The notes beneath the pieces are model-generated. The model had not been told where the DNA came from. It ran no database searches and saw only the letters and a list, made by a program, of their open reading frames with translations. From Dicyema japonicum (taxonomy: Eukaryota > Dicyemida > Rhombozoa > Dicyemidae), in NCBI GenBank assembly GCA_011109175.1, contig RDEW01000023.1, forward strand, positions 862,468 to 926,467: a stretch of DNA of 64,000 nucleotides. The letters run 5' to 3'. Shown piece by piece: positions 9,016 through 20,707 of the stretch; the first letter of the stretch is position 1, and each line of letters starts with the position of its first letter. A program made the position numbers and the translations under genes.

Positions 9016-11740
9016 TTAGTGATACCGTTCAGCCGCATAAACTCCTTTGTGTCTAAAATACCTTATGCACTGTTTGTTAAGTCCCCTACTCTCAAAAAAC
9101 GGCAGAAACCAGTCTCTGTCAGCATCTAACCTCAAATTACAAACCAACATCGTTTTGATATCAATATCCCAATAATCTCCAACGAAGTAAGCTGCACACC
9201 CAAATGACAGTCGTTCTAAAGTAAAAACCCCCAAAACCAAAAACGGAACCAGAAGCGACATGAACGAAGAAATCTCGGAATTCTTTAGCAAATCCCTATT
9301 CTGGGGGAATGAGATCACACTCTTAACCAACCCAAGAATCTGAAATCAGCAAAACCCCACCATCGAATAGTAATCCTGATAACTTGAAATATTTAAGGCA
9401 CTCGAGCAGAACTTGAGAACTTTTGAGCAAAGCAAATCTTCGTCAATAACCTTTTATGGTAAAAACTAAATGAGACCGTATTAGCAGCATATTCCAACTT
9501 TTCAACCTGCTTTGGAGCGCAGCATAGATTTGTAAGTATCGAAATATGCTGAGGCAAATGCAAAATCGGGTAATTCGTAAAATGCTCAAAGAAGCTGTTA
9601 AAATATCTACCCAACAATTTGTAAACAGCATTTCGATAGTTGGCCGCCAAAACCTAACAAAATAAAAATATTAAAAAAATAAATATTAAAAAACAAAAAT
9701 TACTAAAACAGCTTAATATATTAAAAAGTTGCAAAAATTCAATTAACAACGTAAAAATCAGTAGACAAACTAAAAAAGGCATATTCAGCATAAAATCAAT
9801 TAATAAATACAACGTAACAGACAAGTATAAAAACAAAAAATCATAAAATTACAAAAGTAGACCAGTTTAAGTATAAAAAGCCGAAAACCAAAAGCTTTAG
9901 AAAAATTAAACGCAAAATTAAATAAAATACAATAAAAAGCAGATTCAAATCACAGACGAGATCACCGAAATGGTTATAAAGGTGATCAGTGTCAATGCCA
10001 ATCAAAAAATGTTCCAAGTCCTGAAAGAGACATGATATATTCAAAACACTATCCTGTGGTTGGTAAGGGAGATGTAGTTCAATCAAATTGGTTAAAAAAG
10101 TGATAACCAACCGATTCAATTTATAATCATTAAATTTAAATATCTATAATTAATTGGCGGGCAAACAAATCGATATTTGGTGAAGTCAAAAAAGTCGGTT
10201 ATATACGGCCTCAAGGATTCACTCCATTCTCTCAAAGTCACAATCAGCAGAGAGAAAAATGGCTTACTCAGTGCTTCAAAAACCGATAACTCGTGTTGAG
10301 TCAGCTTCTCCTGTCCGTAGAAGGCTTGATTATATAACACATTCAAGGCTGAACAGGCCTGCTAAGATGAATCAAGTACCTGCAAGTTGGACGTGTTTTG
10401 CCGACATTCAGAACAGAATGCCATAAATTGTAGAATATGACCCAAGTACATCACAGTCGTTGGTTGGTAGCTGATCCTGAACCAGTGACCTCGGTATTTC
10501 TTAGCTTCCGGCATCTTTAAGTTGTTCACACATGCCAGATTCTGAGTCAGGAACTCAGAGAGTCTGTTGTAGTTCTGGTCAACGTACGGAGCAAACTGGC
10601 GACACTTCTCGGACAGACTCATCCAGTAGAGAAGACTCTTGATCACGTAGCAGCCAACCACAATCTTCCCGGCTTCCTCCTTCTCGACACATGTGCACAG
10701 GATGTTAAGGGTCTGATAATAAGCACGGCAAACCTGAGATTCCAATCGCTTTGAAATTTCCGGGAATCCCGCAGTGATGATGTTCACCACACTAACTTTA
10801 GCATAACTCGAACCAGCAGGCTGAGATAGCCAGAGCTGACTGGTTAGTCGACCCCCAGTCCATTTTTCTAAGGAAGGTCTCATCAATCGAGGATGGACTC
10901 AGAGCTTCATTCAGAGAGTAGCAGAAATCGGGGTCTTCAAAGCACAACATGCTTAGCAGACTTGTCGCCGTCATCTCAGCCTACAATAAGTGGGGTTCTA
11001 CCAGCTTGGGGCCACGCAGCATCCTCACTAAGACGTCAATTAAGGAATTTTCTCTTATCAGATTCTTAAACTCATCAATTTCCTGAAGTCACCATCTCAA
11101 TTACCTCTTCCACCACACAGTCAGCCAGAATCATCACACACGTGGCCTGGGTGATCGAACCGCTTGAATGAATGAGATCCACTAGGCTCGTAAAGCGATT
11201 TCTGTCCTACGAGCAATAAAATAGTTAATTAAGCCAGTTTACCTTAAAAATCATCCCGACTGCCTCAGGGCAGGGGACCATGATCATTCGAAAGAGGATG
11301 AGCAGTTCGTGGAGGTCATCAACTTGTGTGAGTTTGTCGAAGTCTATAATTAAAACTCAGAGGAGTACCGCTTGTAAAAATAGAGCAGAACTCGTGTAGT
11401 TGCTGAATGAACGTGTCGGTCAAAGGGACCACGTTTCGCATGTGGAGAATCAGGTTGGTCGCTTGCATGAACAATTCAGTTTGGTCAGAAGTGAGGATTT
11501 TTAGAGCGCTAAAATAAGCAACGGTTTACATCTGAAAACCTCCATTTTCGTAAATTCTTATGACTACTTCGTCGTTCGTATAGCACAAGAAATTAAGATC
11601 ACTTGGTAAATAAGAATAAGTACATGAGGGCATCCTCAGTCGGAGGAATATCTGAATTGAAGAATTCCTCGACGATTTTATAAGGCAAAGTCGATTGAAT
11701 CTACAATCTAATTGTTAGGCAATACCAATTCCACATCCAT
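9016..11740 (-). CDS. multi-exon helical-repeat (ARM/HEAT-like) protein, family not identified
   Basis: ATG at 11740-11738 (MDVEL). At least nine GT-AG introns of about 18-36 nt can be removed in frame. Consecutive exons read IQSTLPYKIVEEFF..., DLNFLCYTNDEVVIRIYENG, ALKILTSDQTELFMQATNL, DFDKLTQVDDLHELLILFRM, DRNRFTSLVDLIHSSGS, EIDEFKNLIREN, AEMTATSLLSMLCFEDPDF, VVNIITAGFPEISKRLES, TLNILCTCVEKEEAGK and QACSALNVLYNQAF, then long exons to about 9840, 9393 and 9016. The repeated amphipathic helices with regularly spaced leucines indicate an alpha-solenoid of roughly 700 residues or more. I could not place it in a named family. The exons below 9840 are less certain because long AT-rich, phenylalanine-rich stretches may be intron. 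The coding sequence is clearly more GC-rich than its introns. Confidence 0.6.
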
Positions 11741-11759
11741 AAGCTGTAATATTAATATT

Positions 11760-11870
11760 AAATAATTATTTATTACAATTAGATTGAATTAATATTTATT
11801 AAAATTATTATTATTATTTTTCCTTTTTTACATTCTGTGCTTTTTTGGTTGAGTTAGTGAGGGGACTCAA
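11760..11870. promoter_or_regulatory. AT-rich region upstream of the helical-repeat gene
   Basis: About 110 nt of almost pure A/T lies directly 5' of the minus-strand ATG at 11740. It probably holds the promoter and 5' UTR, but no specific element can be named. Confidence 0.25.
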
Positions 11871-11879
11871 TTGCACCGA

Positions 11880-12050
11880 TCACGAGAATGTGGCCCTGAA
11901 AATTCAATCAGCCATCCTGTAAGTTCATGCACAAACACGAGGGAAGAACATCGGGCAAAGATGAGGTCGCTGTTAGAATGCATCGGGATCACTTGATAAT
12001 TAGTTTGGTTATACCGTGGTCTTGAGTTGTTAAATAAAAAAATAAATATG
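11880..12050 (+). repeat. LINE-E 3' end fragment
   Basis: Reads NVALKIQSA...TREEHRAKMRSLLECIGIT-stop, followed by a 3' UTR with GGTCTTGAG and TTAAATAAA. The same tail occurs at 19890-20145 and 34731-35115. A short, 5'-truncated, dead copy. Confidence 0.55.
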
Positions 12051-12059
12051 AGGCTATCA

Positions 12060-13520
12060 GGATTTTACTGTTCTATCATTTAATGTCATAGGCTTGAAGG
12101 ATATTTCCAAACGAATAATCTTATGTCAGGATCTGAATACCTACAATGCCAGTTGGAAACTTTCAAAAAAGCCAAGTGTGGATATGTGAGTTACATAATG
12201 ATTACCGAATCATCTTCCTACCATCAGAATCTCACCACTGTGGACAGGGTTTGCTATTCACAAGAGTCATTGGAATTCAATCTACTAATGTTATCGTGGC
12301 CCGGTGGCGTAGTGTAAAGAGTACAATTTAGGGGGACTAATCCCCCAGTTAAAACAGGTAGGAAATTCAATATGGATAAATCAATTCGTGTCCGCAAATT
12401 GAAACCCCATCCGTCCCCAAGTATTTCCCCAATCAAAATAGACTGGTTGTAAGTACGTTCACTGAAAAGAATGCGAGGAAAGACGGAATATGGATATATC
12501 CTCTAAAGAATCTTGGCCCAAATTGACTGCGGGTCCTTACGAACATCTGCCAGTCGTTATTGAACTCAGGATTTGTGCTATGCTCTGGAAACAGTCGACA
12601 ATAAATCGACTCTAAAACCTAACATGGACCCTAGTGATCCAGAATCCTTTCACCCAATTTCCCTATTCTTTGTTGCATCTAAGATCCTCGAGAAATATAT
12701 TCTTAACTTGATACAGCCATACCTGAATCTGTCAACTCTCAGTACGACTTCCACCTTAACCCATCTAACCAAGTTAACTGATTTTATTGCGTACGCCGTA
12801 CGCATTCAACAATTACGAACCACAATTCGTACTGTTTTGGTTTCCTTTGGCAGGACCTCCTGCCACAAAATCATTAAATTGAATATTCTTCCATTCATAC
12901 AGAGATGGGTGAAATTATTTCTGTCTGACAGATTGGAAGCACTCTGATGATGTCAAAGATCTCATGCCAGTTACCTATCAAACGGAGACCCACAAAACTC
13001 TGTCCTTTTTCCGGCTTTATTCAACCTCTACCTGTGCAGCATAAATGAGCTAGAAGATACGCTGTTCCTATCCTATGTGAATGATTTGATCCTCGCGGTT
13101 CGTAATAGAAACATCACCTCAGTCCGACTAATACCGCTTCCAATCACACTTGGATTCTCTTGAAACTTGGTTATTAGCTAATATCCTTTCTTCCTACAAA
13201 TTCAGCTGCACGGTATTCACTTCCGACCGACGTCAGCTAAACATAACGAAGGAACTGAAAATATTAAAGAAAGTCTGCCCTGTACCAAAAATACAGCAAA
13301 ACCTAGGAATAATCTACGACCACGTGGACCACATGGTTCCAAAAGCAAACAAGAAAATGAAAGCTCTCTGAGAGGTGCCGGGATCTTCTTCGACCAAGAC
13401 AAGTAAAACCTCAGAATAACCACAAACAATATATCAGGACAATCTTGAACTCCTAGGCCTCATCCTTCGCAGCCTGCCCCATCCAAAAAAATCAGACTCA
13501 AAATGGAACTCTTCCATCAA
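12060..13520 (+). pseudogene. degraded APE-type LINE: endonuclease start and RT pieces
   Basis: The 5' part reads VLSFNVIGLKDISKRIILCQ and DLNTYNASWKL, matching the start of the LINE-D endonuclease in the array (FNVRGVKSS.KKRLFCQDL). A later stretch ends AGPYEHLPVVIEL. RT pieces follow in several frames: FHPISLFFVASKILEKYILN, TVLVSF, NGDPQNSVLFPALFNLYL, LFLSYVNDLILAVRNRN (the catalytic YADD has become YVND) and LNITKELKILKKVC. Frameshifts and the changed catalytic motif make it inactive. The RT pieces look closest to LINE-C. Confidence 0.55.
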
Positions 13521-14135
13521 TGATTGATAGTTTGTACTAGGAATCATATTACTAGGGAAAAAATATCATCACAAGTGATTTCCCATACAAAAGAGGTCCT
13601 TTTGTAAATGGAGGATAATCATATTGTCAATTGGATTAATTATTATGATTGGACATCGGATTAAAATTCAAGCCACAAGATTTGGTAGCTCTATAAGACC
13701 AGGTTTAAATCTACTTGGTTTTAACTGATTTTGATGAGTATGCATTAATTACGTATTTTTGTTAACAAATTGTGAACAGATAAATTGGTGGTGAATGAGT
13801 TAAAACCCCCACGATACGAAATGCGCTGTTATCATTTTTTAAGGAAACCGGTGGCCTCAACGACGTAACTACCAATGATGGAGGTTTACATATGAGTCAT
13901 TTTATCGTGTAGCAAATTGCATACAATTGTAACCAACAGACCCACTACCTCTCTCTGCCCCATTTATTAGTTTGTTTAGTAGCTACTACGGGACAATCTC
14001 CTTACTTACGTTCCCAGTTCCTTCTATTCAGTCCATATCCATAATTATGGGAACCTATCAAGTCAAGTAAACAACCAGGCACTGTGCGTATTTTGAGACA
14101 GTTGGATTACGTGATGCCTATTGGAATCGGAGAAG
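13521..14135. other. no recognised feature
   Basis: About 600 nt of AT-rich sequence with no long frame, repeat match or RNA signal that I can see. Confidence 0.4.
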
Positions 14136-14137
14136 TC

Positions 14138-14240
14138 ACTGAAGTTCGATAAAGTAGGTACCGGTATGGAAATCGAACCCACAATCAATCGCGACACAAG
14201 TGACAGCATTAACCACTATGCTACAAAGAATAAGCTCTGT
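14138..14240 (-). repeat. tRNA-like SINE head
   Basis: On the minus strand an A-box-like TAGCATAGTGGTTAATGC and a B-box-like GGGTTCGATTTCC lie about 35 nt apart. No clean cloverleaf can be drawn, and a SINE body fragment lies just upstream, so a SINE head is more likely than a functional tRNA gene. Confidence 0.4.
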
Positions 14241-14279
14241 ATAAAATCCCACTATTTTAAAAATCTTAGTAATACTCAT

Positions 14280-14385
14280 GAATAAGCTTAGATTAAACAC
14301 TGATGACCGCGTCACTTGTAAACCCTTGAGCATCGTAGATGCGTTAAATCTTCACCGAATAGACAGCAGCGAGATTCAAAAAGGG
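14280..14385 (-). repeat. 5'-truncated SINE body
   Basis: The minus strand matches the body of the SINEs at 6.3, 33.9 and 36.8 kb: GAATCTCGCTGCTG, then GCATCTACGATGC and AAGTGACGCGGTCATCAGTG. The tRNA-like head and tail are missing. Confidence 0.55.
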
Positions 14386-14736
14386 GACAGCAATCAATCA
14401 AACGGTCGAATAATAAAATTATTTTTTTCCAAGAATTTAAAAACATAGGGCCGCGTGGCGCCATGTGGTGCTGCGTGGTTAATCAGTTGAAGTTTTCTGT
14501 TTGCTTGTCTCTTCCTCTTCTCTCTTCCTAATAGAGTGGCGTCATGTGATCCACCTGTCTAGGTGACGCCCATTGCCAGGCCGGCATGAAAAAGGATCAT
14601 TTGCTCTCCCCCACTCCACTGGAGAGGTTTCCAAAACTGCATGTAATGGATGTCTTACCTTTTATGCTGATTCTGGATGGACTCTGTTTCTGTAGAAGTG
14701 GAAACTGGATACACCTAATTAGTTGTTTACTTTAAC
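14386..14736. other. no recognised feature
   Basis: Contains a GC-richer patch (about 14448-14620, with GTGGCGCCATGTGGTG) that stands out from the surroundings but matches nothing I recognise. It could be an old repeat. Confidence 0.3.
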
Positions 14737-15881
14737 TTATTTCTCGGTATATCCGGGGTTAATAAAATAAATAAGCTTTAGATAAGAAATAAATATAATT
14801 ATACGAGATGCCAACACGTCAATGCTTATCAGAATGATTGGATGTATTGATTGCGGAAGGAAGAGCCTATATTGACACGATGGCTCTTCCAAAACATTTG
14901 GCTCACGATCATGAGGGGTAACATCTCTACAAAACACTATGGAGCCCTTTAACCTTGTATTGACATTTGAGACTGAATTATTCCAATAAAATTAACGTAT
15001 TGGACGAGATTTACGGACATAAAATGAAATTCAAAAATGTACTACAATATAGACTTATTCAAAAAATAAGAAAAAGGAAATATAGTGAATCTAAAAAAAT
15101 TCTTCAGTGGAAATATTTGTTTGGGCGTCCAGGGCGTACTTAACACCTGGATACGATATTTTCAATGGCTGGAATGGAAAAACTAATCTGATATCTTGAA
15201 ATAAAATTTTTTCATTATTCTCCGTATTCTTCACTCTAATTGATAATTTTCAAACTTCAACCTCAAAAATACACAAAACTGAAGAAAACTCTCGTATTTT
15301 GTTGGGTCTACGGTTTTGTCAATTGGGGCATAGTTAACCACGTGGCGAATGTAGACGATTGAGTTTGGCGACATGTGTGGTATTTTAAATTTTATAAAAA
15401 ACATTCTTCTAACAAAGTCTTCAGAACTAAGCAGAATCTAAGTGAGTTAAACGATAACCATTTGAATCATCCCGGATCTCTTTATTCTATAGCACGGATT
15501 CAAATCCCTAAGGTCCACATAACCCTAACAGAATTATAAACACGTGGGACCAAATATGGATAAATATTTATGTTGTTCGCATATTTTTCAAAGAAAAAAG
15601 AGATAACAGGTAGGTGGATTTCTTCAAATATTTGAGATTTTCTAGTGAAGCTAATTTTCACGGTAAATCCCATAACAAAACCAACGGGATAAAACGCTAA
15701 GCTGAGCAAATTATTCTAGGAAATTCAACCCCAAAACAACCAAATATGAATCAAGGAATCCAGTTGGTCTTTGTATAGATGTGCTCTTGATCATTTGGGA
15801 CAAAGCCCTTGGATCCCTCGGGTACTTCGAGTAGACCACGGGACTTCTACAAATAATTCTAAAACTGACGTTTCGTGTTTT
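14737..15881 (-). CDS. candidate host gene, several exons, not identified
   Basis: Exon a (15741-15881) reads KTRNVSFRIICRSPVVYSKY...GFLDSYL. Removing a 25-nt GT-AG intron (15716-15740) joins it in frame to exon b (15530-15715), which reads NNLLSLAFYPVGFVMGFTVK, EEIHLPVISFFFEKYANN and IYPYLVPRVYNS. Possible later exons read NKEIRDDSNGYRLTHLDS, then MSPNSIVYIRHVVNYAPIDK near 15330-15420 and FCRDVTPHDREPNVLEEPS near 14860-14935. Exon b has a hydrophobic stretch. Joins below 15530 are uncertain and no family is recognised. It may be more than one gene. Confidence 0.35.
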
Positions 15882-15934
15882 CTATCCCCCTCTGTCTGTT
15901 TTTTTTCGACAAAAGTCTAAATGTAATTTTGTAA

Positions 15935-16848
15935 GCTACCGAACTCGGGGACATTACAGATTTTATTCTAAAATTTCATTAAAATTACGACTTTGGAAGA
16001 TTTGGAAGAACGGTCAGTTCGTCGACGGGACCCACCGTTGCTTTCAATGGTGATAGAGTTTCGCGTTTCCTTGCTGAAGATAAATCGATTTTTTTCGTCA
16101 ACGTCTGGACTTTGAAAGGTTACTTTGAAGAGTTTGGAACCAGAAAATACGCTGGTTTTGTAATACAATGTGTTCTCTTTTACTGTTACATTTCCTCGAA
16201 GAGGAAGCCAGTCAATGACAATGGACAATGCTTCGTCTTTCTCTTCATATTTTGCCTTTGGAAAAATTATGTGTTGATTTTGATCCACAAATATTGACTT
16301 TGCTTCAAAACTGGTCGATATTTGCAGGCGATAATTTATTTGTCGATGCTGATCGATAAATTGAGATATTTCACCATTTTTGAGATAGAGATTGAGATAT
16401 TTCACCATATTGGCTGATCTATCGTTTCTACATTAAATCTGGGGATACTCTTTGAAGTTTCCGATTTTGGAAAGAGTCCATCGTTCGATCAATAATTTTT
16501 CTTCAACTTCGATTTCTTTGGTGGAATCAATGGTCATATAAGTCTCAATGTAAATTGACGGAATTTCAGACTCCGTCAAATCAAGGCCAAGCAACTCCAA
16601 AATTATATCGTTTGTGTCGGAATTCTATAAATTTTAAGGTTAAACAACTTCATCGACCCTAACTTTAGTAGAATCGAACAATTCATCTAAAGTTATGGGT
16701 TTGGCCGAATCATCCGTTCGGTTAATTCTCCAAGTTTTTACGTGGTCGTATAGATTGGAGTAAAAAACACAAAGAGCCCCTGTTTCCTGGCTTTCACCCA
16801 TTGCTTTCATGACTTTAGAAATATCGCGGTTTTTCTTTGAGAATACTA
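15935..16848 (-). CDS. host gene with three micro-introns, weak Atos/FAM214-like signature
   Basis: Putative starts are the ATGs at 16810 or 16801 (MKAMGESQETGALCVFYSN), but the frame is open to an acceptor-like TAG near 16848, so an upstream exon is possible. Introns of 39 nt (16625-16663), 21 nt (16428-16448) and 21 nt (15968-15988) restore one frame. That frame reads LDELFDSTK, NSDTNDIILELLGLDLTE, PSIYIETYMTID, KLLIERWTLSK, MVKYLNLYLKNGEI, RQINYRLQISTSFEAK, HIIFPKAKYEEKDEALS, then SSKV and NKICNVPEF. The combination IE...LLIERW.L followed by INYRLQIS.SFEAK...HIIFP is reminiscent of the Atos (FAM214, DUF4210) domain, and the IERW block also of Atg13. I regard neither as proven. The 3' end is not defined. 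Confidence 0.4.
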
Positions 16849-17345
16849 TTTTATATAAAACTTATAGCTGATGTAATAAATTGCATGATTTTTGTTATAT
16901 GATGATATTGTCACTATTTTTATCGATAATCCAATAATTTACGTAATATTTGAGTAAGAGCCTTATATGAATTATTCTGATAATCGATCTGATTGGACGA
17001 AGATTTCCTTTCGGCTCCTTACCTACTTCGAGTCAGAGGCGTTATTTGATCCACCTAACAGACCTCCAATGCCTTGCTAGTATCCAAAAAGTTCCTCTCT
17101 TACTCCAGAGGAGGAGTTACCACAATGGTGGATACTTTGAAAGAATACGACACATTCCGACAGAGGGAAATAGGACAGAGGAATAAATAGGGGAAATGAA
17201 ACCTACATCAGGGGTTATTAAATAATCGATCGTTACGCAAAAAAAACAAATTCTATAATATTCAGAGTCAACAGTTCTCTGATAGGAAATTGATTTGGTA
17301 GATTTTCAATCGATTGATTCACTAATCGGGTTCCTAGAAATTCAA
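16849..17345. other. no recognised feature
   Basis: AT-rich, with a more balanced patch around 16990-17190. No coding or repeat signal was identified. Confidence 0.3.
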
Positions 17346-17346
17346 A

Positions 17347-17665
17347 CTATTCTATGTATGTTTTCAGTGCATTTTTGCCATTATGGGATAATTTAAATTC
17401 TGTAAGAGTTTTCAGTGTTTGCGTTTTGTGGTTCAAATATATTATCTTTGAGTGAAAATAAAGTCTAGGAAGAAATACAGGAGAAATCTTATTCAATCCT
17501 GAGCTTACATAACTTAACGTTCCAACTGTTATTAATCCGTAAATATTTTTGTCGACTATACTCTTTTTGTAATCGCACAATACATCTACTTTCTCTCATA
17601 ACAGATGTAACCTCTTGTCTCCTTTTGCTATGCATATAGGCAAATCATCGGGAGACACTGGATAT
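17347..17665 (-). CDS. candidate host exon(s), not identified
   Basis: The minus strand reads VSPDDLPICIAKGDKRLHL, a stop, then after a possible 17-nt gap CDYKKSIVDKNIYGLITVG, TLSYVSSGLNKISPVF and KTLTEFKLSHNGKNALKTYI. The alternating short hydrophobic blocks suggest beta structure, WD-repeat-like at most. Splice sites and limits are unproven. Confidence 0.25.
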
Positions 17666-18316
17666 CCTAAGTTTTAAACTAATAAACTGTTGGACGCACA
17701 GATTTTAAACCTTTGAATCTCGTCCAGGACGCAAAATAGAACAATATAAGTGATTATTTACCGAATGTTGTTTAGGAAGATAGTACGATTCAACAAATAT
17801 TTCTAATATAATGAAATTAGCTTTAATCCAACTTAAAACCGAGATGTAAAACCTTTTTAAAGTTTATGAACTCTTCAACCTAATTATATGATATATTTTT
17901 ATAATCATTCAATGTTCTGAAACCCCACAACGATATTGGTTGCATCTCGGGCTCAATGCTAAGAAACTTGATGAGTTGTTTTGTGGCGATTGTTGACCGG
18001 ATTCATCCTCTTTCTTTCGCCAGGAGGTTATCTAGAACACCACCCTCAAAGAAATCAAATGTTGTCGGAAATCAGTGGGTTCGCGTCTCTAGTAAAGGCC
18101 CAAAGAGTTGACCACGGGGATGGTAGGACTTCATGAGACGACCATTTTCCATTCTCACCGTGAAGATCTCCTGTGTGAGATATCACATATAAATTGTTTT
18201 ATTTTCTAAATACCCAGACAGTGAATATTTTTCGTTAACCGACAGTCAAAAGATTGAGCTAATAAAATAGCTTGGTTTTAGGTTTTAGTACGGCATAGTA
18301 AAATCTCTTCATCTCT
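17666..18316. other. no recognised feature
   Basis: AT-rich, no identifiable coding region, repeat or RNA. Confidence 0.3.
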
Positions 18317-18605
18317 TTAAGATGAATTTGATCTCAGATGACTTGGAAACCATAGCATGCGTTGCTTCATCACTGGTTCACTTTTTCTGTCGACATTTTG
18401 TTTCTCCAAATGTTGATTATGCCGAATAGCCATAAACAAATTCACTGCATTTAATTTGGAATTCACCAGACTCTCAATTTTCTGGTTTACTTGCGAAGAA
18501 ATTATTTTTAACATTTCTGGCTTTTGAATTTGTCCGGAAGGACCTTCCAATACACCAAGGTATTTATATCCATCCATTCCCTCTAACAACTTGTTTTCTG
18601 AACTC
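18317..18605 (-). pseudogene. LINE RT C-terminal fragment (YKYLGVLE type)
   Basis: Reads EGMDGYKYLGVLEGPSGQIQ, then KPEMLKIISSQVNQKIESLV and NSKLNAVNLFMAIRHN. The block YKYLGVLE plus a following 'L.S.LN..N...AI' helix lies just after the RT core in many APE- or R4-type LINEs. Only about 90 codons remain. It could derive from LINE-D or LINE-G. Confidence 0.5.
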
Positions 18606-19237
18606 AGGCATTGCTATTTCCTCTCCAAACTTAGACTTGAACCCTTTCAAGAGAAAGCCTATCCACCTCTGGGACACGACCGAGTCTAGAGAGCGTGTTT
18701 TCAATAACCGAGGCAGCCCATTGTTCTCGACAATCAGTTGTTGTGGAAAATATTATTGCTCGTAAAACCGTAAATTTCGTGTTGTTTTGCTGAGGACGAA
18801 TCCTAAAAGTATTCGGCAGAAACATGTCGGACAAGCTCGGCGATCGTTCGATTTGGGTTTTCTTTACTCGATTCGGCACAGAAGTCCGAATAATCAGATA
18901 AATTTAGATGGTTCTTATCAACAACAGCCATTAACCAGCAACGTGTTTTTTTATTTGAAGTATTCTATTAATATTCAATTATTATTGAAGGTATTCGTTA
19001 AAAAAGCAACGTTATTATGTATAAAACGTCTAATGCAAGAAATTTGTTCCTAGCATTAAATAAGTATGCTGCCTCGCTGCTAAACTACTACATAAATCTT
19101 CAATCAATCACTCCGAAGTAAAACAATTTTCCAGTAAAAAACATAATCTCCCAACAGCTGAATTAAAATTAACTATTCTTTTTCCTTTTTCCTTATAAAA
19201 TTAATTCAATTAATATTTTTATATATTAATAATTTAA
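18606..19237. other. mostly unannotated; short repeat near 19048-19120
   Basis: Contains a minus-strand frame (18631-18879, VIENTLSRLGRVPEVDRLSL) that I do not recognise. At 19048-19120 a stretch containing CCTAGCATTAAAT and AGTATGCTG recurs, diverged, at about 32828-32890, so it is a low-copy repeat of unknown type. Confidence 0.3.
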
Positions 19238-19816
19238 ATGATTCTTAGTGGGGTTCGTTTGGTTTTAAAATTATTAGAGATTGCTAGCATTGAGAAGGCC
19301 TATAATTAAATTAAACTCGCCCAAACAGTGGTATTCGAAGAATATGAACGATTGGGAGTTAATTTATAAGGGAGCCTTCGCAATCGAGTATTAACAGTAA
19401 AAAGCTTCTCCCTCTTCACAAGTTTGACTGGTCTTGGTCTTCAAGGATTCCTAATTTTGGCGGGAAAAATAAAATTGTCCCTTTTAGGAGCTGCTGTCTT
19501 ATTTTCCTTCAATATCTTCGTTTTAATGACTCCCATTTTGCTACACGTGCTGACACGGAATTATGTGATGGCTATTTACTATAACGAGTCCAAGGACATT
19601 TATCAACTAAACACATGTTCTTTGGTTTTGAGAACGCTGAAATTTCAAGTTCGGAATACTGACGTTACTATTCCTCCGATTCCTCGGTTTTTTGAAACTT
19701 TCCGTGTCAACAATCGATCCTTTTTCACTTCAGAAGAGGGATTTTCTACACGTGCTCACTTTAAGCGATTCTTTGAAGGGGATGATGTGCTTAATAAGGC
19801 TGATGAAGTTATTTAA
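19238..19816 (+). CDS. TMEM70: TMEM70-like mitochondrial membrane protein
   Basis: ATG at 19238. A 25-nt GT-AG intron (19253-19277) joins MILSG to RLLALRRPIIKLNSPKQW, a basic start suited to mitochondrial import. Then come WELIYKGAFA and, after a one-base frame break near 19384, VLTVKSFSLFTSLTGLGL, a transmembrane hairpin, MTPILLHVLTRNYVMAIYYN, LRTLKFQVRNTDVTIPPIPR and FFETFRVNNRSFF. This is the TMEM70 domain, including the conserved 'P.LLH..T..YV..LY' and 'V.IP......F.TF' blocks. TMEM70 acts in the inner mitochondrial membrane in assembly of ATP synthase and complex I. The coding length of about 180 residues is shorter than in vertebrates. Column-by-column comparison implies exactly one missing base at the break, so I favour an assembly indel or recent mutation over an intron. 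Confidence 0.75.
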
Positions 19817-19889
19817 TATTTTTGATATTTGACTAATAAAATTTTGTTTATATTTATTGACTTGTTTTATTTTAATTCAAAATAATTAT

Positions 19890-20145
19890 CTTGGACAGTA
19901 TGTGAGGAAGATCGAGGAAATGCAAGAGGGCTTTTAGAGTGGTGGATTTGTAAGGAATATCGAACCGGGGAGCCTCTCATGAGACTGGATTCCAGAATTC
20001 AGTCCCGTAAATTCAATCAACCACCCAGTATTGTCATGTGCGGGCTTGAAGAAGGAACACCGGGCCGAGATAAGGTCTCTAATAGAACTCATCGGGATCA
20101 CGTGATAATTAGCTTGGTTTTACCGTGGTCTTTGGATGTATCTAT
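19890..20145 (+). repeat. LINE-E 3' end fragment
   Basis: Contains LKKEHRAEIRSLIELIGIT-stop followed by a 3' UTR with TTGGTTTTACCGTGGTCTT, closely matching 11880-12050 and 34990-35100. It is 5'-truncated and frameshifted upstream. The following 350 nt (to about 20500) show nothing recognisable. Confidence 0.55.
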
Positions 20146-20707
20146 CACATTACGTGGTTACCCATCATGGCTTTTAGCTAGTCCAACATTTTTCCTCACA
20201 AATCTCCTCTATTACTCACGTGTTAATTTTTTGCTATAAATTATATCTATTTCACCAAGTCTTTACTTCATTTCGTAAATTTCTGTTGCACCACGGTGTC
20301 ACTCCATTCCAAAATTCTTATTTGAACCACGTGGTTTCATTTTTACCATAAACTCTCTCTGCTACACCACGCGATCCTTTTGTCATGAGAAATCTATTTC
20401 TATTATACCTCGTGATCCTTGTTATTCTTTTAGTTATTACCAGAAGTAGCTAAGTGGATAACGAAACTGCAGAAATGACCCCATAAAAAAAACTTGACAT
20501 CGATCTTTCATATTGCTCGTAGAAATTCATTCAATTAAGTAACCTGGTCTAATTTTTGGCACAAAATAAAATACTGTGTTGAGCATTACCATGATATCTC
20601 ACAACGTTGAGTGTATGAGTATATGTTAGGTAACGAAAATGATTTATTTTTTATTAGAATGAATTTTTTGGATAATTTATAAATTTCAAAATTAAATATA
20701 TTTACAA

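Noticed and set aside
9654-9836. 60-codon hydrophobic frame (LFLYLSVTLYLL...).
   Set aside because: Low-complexity A/T sequence, probably intron of the helical-repeat gene. Its hydrophobicity follows from base composition.
12294-12360. tRNA-like GGCCCGGTGGCGTAGTG stretch.
   Set aside because: No B box or acceptor stem pairing follows. It lies within a dead LINE.
19384-19402. A 17-nt GT-AG intron in the TMEM70-like gene that would also restore the frame.
   Set aside because: Splicing it out deletes the conserved V-x-x-V-K-x-F columns, while a one-base gap keeps all of them. Not excluded, but less likely.
20440-20485. A-box-like AGTAGCTAAGTGGATAACG.
   Set aside because: No B box at a suitable distance and no SINE body.
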